Shown here: positions 17,815 through 18,827 of the stretch, in pieces | Position numbering within the stretch: position 1 is the first letter of the stretch | Layout of the letters: the number at the start of each line of letters is the position of its first letter | From: Sphaerosporella brunnea | Lineage: Eukaryota > Ascomycota > Pezizomycetes > Pezizales > Pyronemataceae | Assembly (NCBI GenBank): GCA_008704415.1 | Contig: VXIS01000548.1 | Location: 1-18,827, forward strand | Length of the DNA: 18,827 nt | Reading direction: 5' to 3' | Program-made: the position numbers and the translations under genes | The notes under the pieces: generated by a model | Told to the model about the DNA's origin: nothing | The model's input: the letters and a program-made list of their open reading frames with translations, nothing else | The model's database searches: none

Positions 17815-18503
17815 CAGTTGGGGACGCCTTAAACCTGAGTGAAAAAGACCTCGCCTTTGACCCGAGATGGCAACACAACAACGCAATAAATTAAAAAACG
17901 AAGCACATAGGGCGATAGAGGGAATGCAAAAGGTCACTGCTATGCACTTCGATTATTTTATAAAGGCGTGGTTGATTTTCCGACAAATTAAAAGTAAAAA
18001 TCACTTTTGGTGTGGTCCGATGTCCGCCTTACTTAGTGCATTAAGTACCTTTCTTAGGTAATAGTCTGTGTGACTAATAGGTGCTAACTTCCCAATCAGG
18101 AAGTATTATGCTACATATGTTCCAGAAGAAACACTCAAAAAAAAACATCTTTGGACCCTCTTGCTTAGGCAAGCAGCTACGCCAACTCTTCGTTGAAGGG
18201 TACAATATATTCAAGCATACGGATCGCGTTCTCTAAGAGACCAGAGCCCATACTCCTTCAAAACCACATCCAGTGGCTATTCCAGGGCTCAATGCTTTCG
18301 CAAGCAGCGAGGCGAGGACATCAAGCCAATTTTTAACGGTTTTTCAGCAAGAAAGCGCGGATTTTCGCCGAAAAAACGCTGCAGCAGGTTTTCACGCGAT
18401 TTTTTGTTAAAAATCATTTTAAAATCCCGATTTGGAAATCAAAGAATAATTTATTTTTTCAACTTGAATGTCCGCCCACTCCGGTTTAAGGCGTCCCCAA
18501 CTG
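17815..18503. mobile_element. 689-bp MITE of Tc1/mariner (pogo) type
   Basis: The left end CAGTTGGGGACGCC... (from 17815) and the reverse complement of the right end (to 18503) agree over the first 21 bases, then mismatch once and agree for five more. TA flanks both sides (17813-17814 and 18504-18505). TA duplication and CAGT termini are the Tc1/mariner pattern. The interior is AT-rich compared with the surroundings. A frame at 17867-18061 (starting MATQQRNKLKNEAHRAIEGM) sits where a transposase N-terminus would begin, but it has no confident match and no DDE core follows. Confidence 0.88.
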
Positions 18504-18505
18504 TA

Positions 18506-18827
18506 TACATATGGTTTTTTGGTCGGTGGCAGGCCGGTGCTGGATGGGTTAGGGTTTCCGACGCGCGTTCAGGATCGCAATGCCTACACAGCCGTGCTAC
18601 AAAGCGGATATGCCCGCGGATCGCGAAAGGGGACAACGAAACCTCCGGCGCCTGGGTAAGCGCGGCGACCAACATTAGGGAGGTTCTGTTAAAAATTTTG
18701 CACGAGAACGTGCACGCAACAGGGGTACAAAATGGGTTTGGCTCGTTCACGGCGAAAGAGAGGTTCTGGCACTTCTCTGCACGAGAACTTGCACGATCCA
18801 AACTAAGCGCGCCATGACGCAACTAAG
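18506..18827. other. Right edge, no supported gene
   Basis: There is a telomere-like GGGTTAGGGTTT at 18546-18557. TGCACGAGAACGTGCACG at 18699-18716 recurs as TGCACGAGAACTTGCACG at 18778-18795, each preceded by GAGGTTCTG, giving an imperfect direct repeat about 79 bp apart. The sequence runs off the window. Confidence 0.5.

Noticed and set aside
17867..18061. Transposase N-terminus inside the 689-bp MITE
   Set aside because: The position fits, but I cannot match the sequence to a pogo or Tc1 DNA-binding domain, and no catalytic region follows; it is kept only as a comment in the element entry.

Overview
The window looks like nuclear DNA of a filamentous ascomycete-type fungus. Every intron I can place is 49-58 bp, GT-AG, with a CTAAC or CTGAC branch site (one longer intron is doubtful). 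Telomere-type TTAGGG runs are scattered about, and the transposon families present are common in fungi. No tRNA, rRNA, operon or CRISPR structure is visible. I cannot name the species, and long homopolymers (up to T43) make some local base counts unreliable.

The left part (about 1-7270) is gene-bearing, GC-rich and entirely plus strand. It has (1) a small two-exon gene at 999-1486 with a CxxC...CxC cluster and a Lys-Gly tail; (2) a gene from 2564 with an F-box-like motif and ankyrin-like helices, whose 3' end is unresolved and runs into a short reading frame (to 4777) with a SUMO-interaction-like motif; (3) a three-exon orphan gene at 5915-7266 with an N-terminal Cys cluster and an Arg-Gly box. 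Two unrelated satellite arrays separate them: a 105-bp minisatellite (1674-2217) and a T-rich 31-bp/147-bp array (about 4813-5690).

The right part (about 7300-18827) has no convincing host gene. It is a layered transposon graveyard. With exact termini and target-site duplications I can place: a 400-bp TA-flanked MITE (9217-9616); a 904-bp internally deleted hAT element (11823-12726, 8-bp duplication) that keeps the frameshifted but still intron-containing 3' end of its transposase gene and sits in the first of three copies of a local repeat (11697-13715); a deleted Mutator-like element (14361-15569, 9-bp duplication, 87-bp inverted repeats) whose right repeat is split by a 281-bp solo LTR (15272-15552, 5-bp duplication); and a 689-bp TA-flanked Tc1/mariner-type MITE (17815-18503).

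The order of events can be read directly: local repeat amplification, then hAT insertion; MULE insertion, then LTR retrotransposon insertion into its end, then LTR-LTR recombination. The left-hand genes look lineage-specific, and I see no operon-like or pathway logic joining them.
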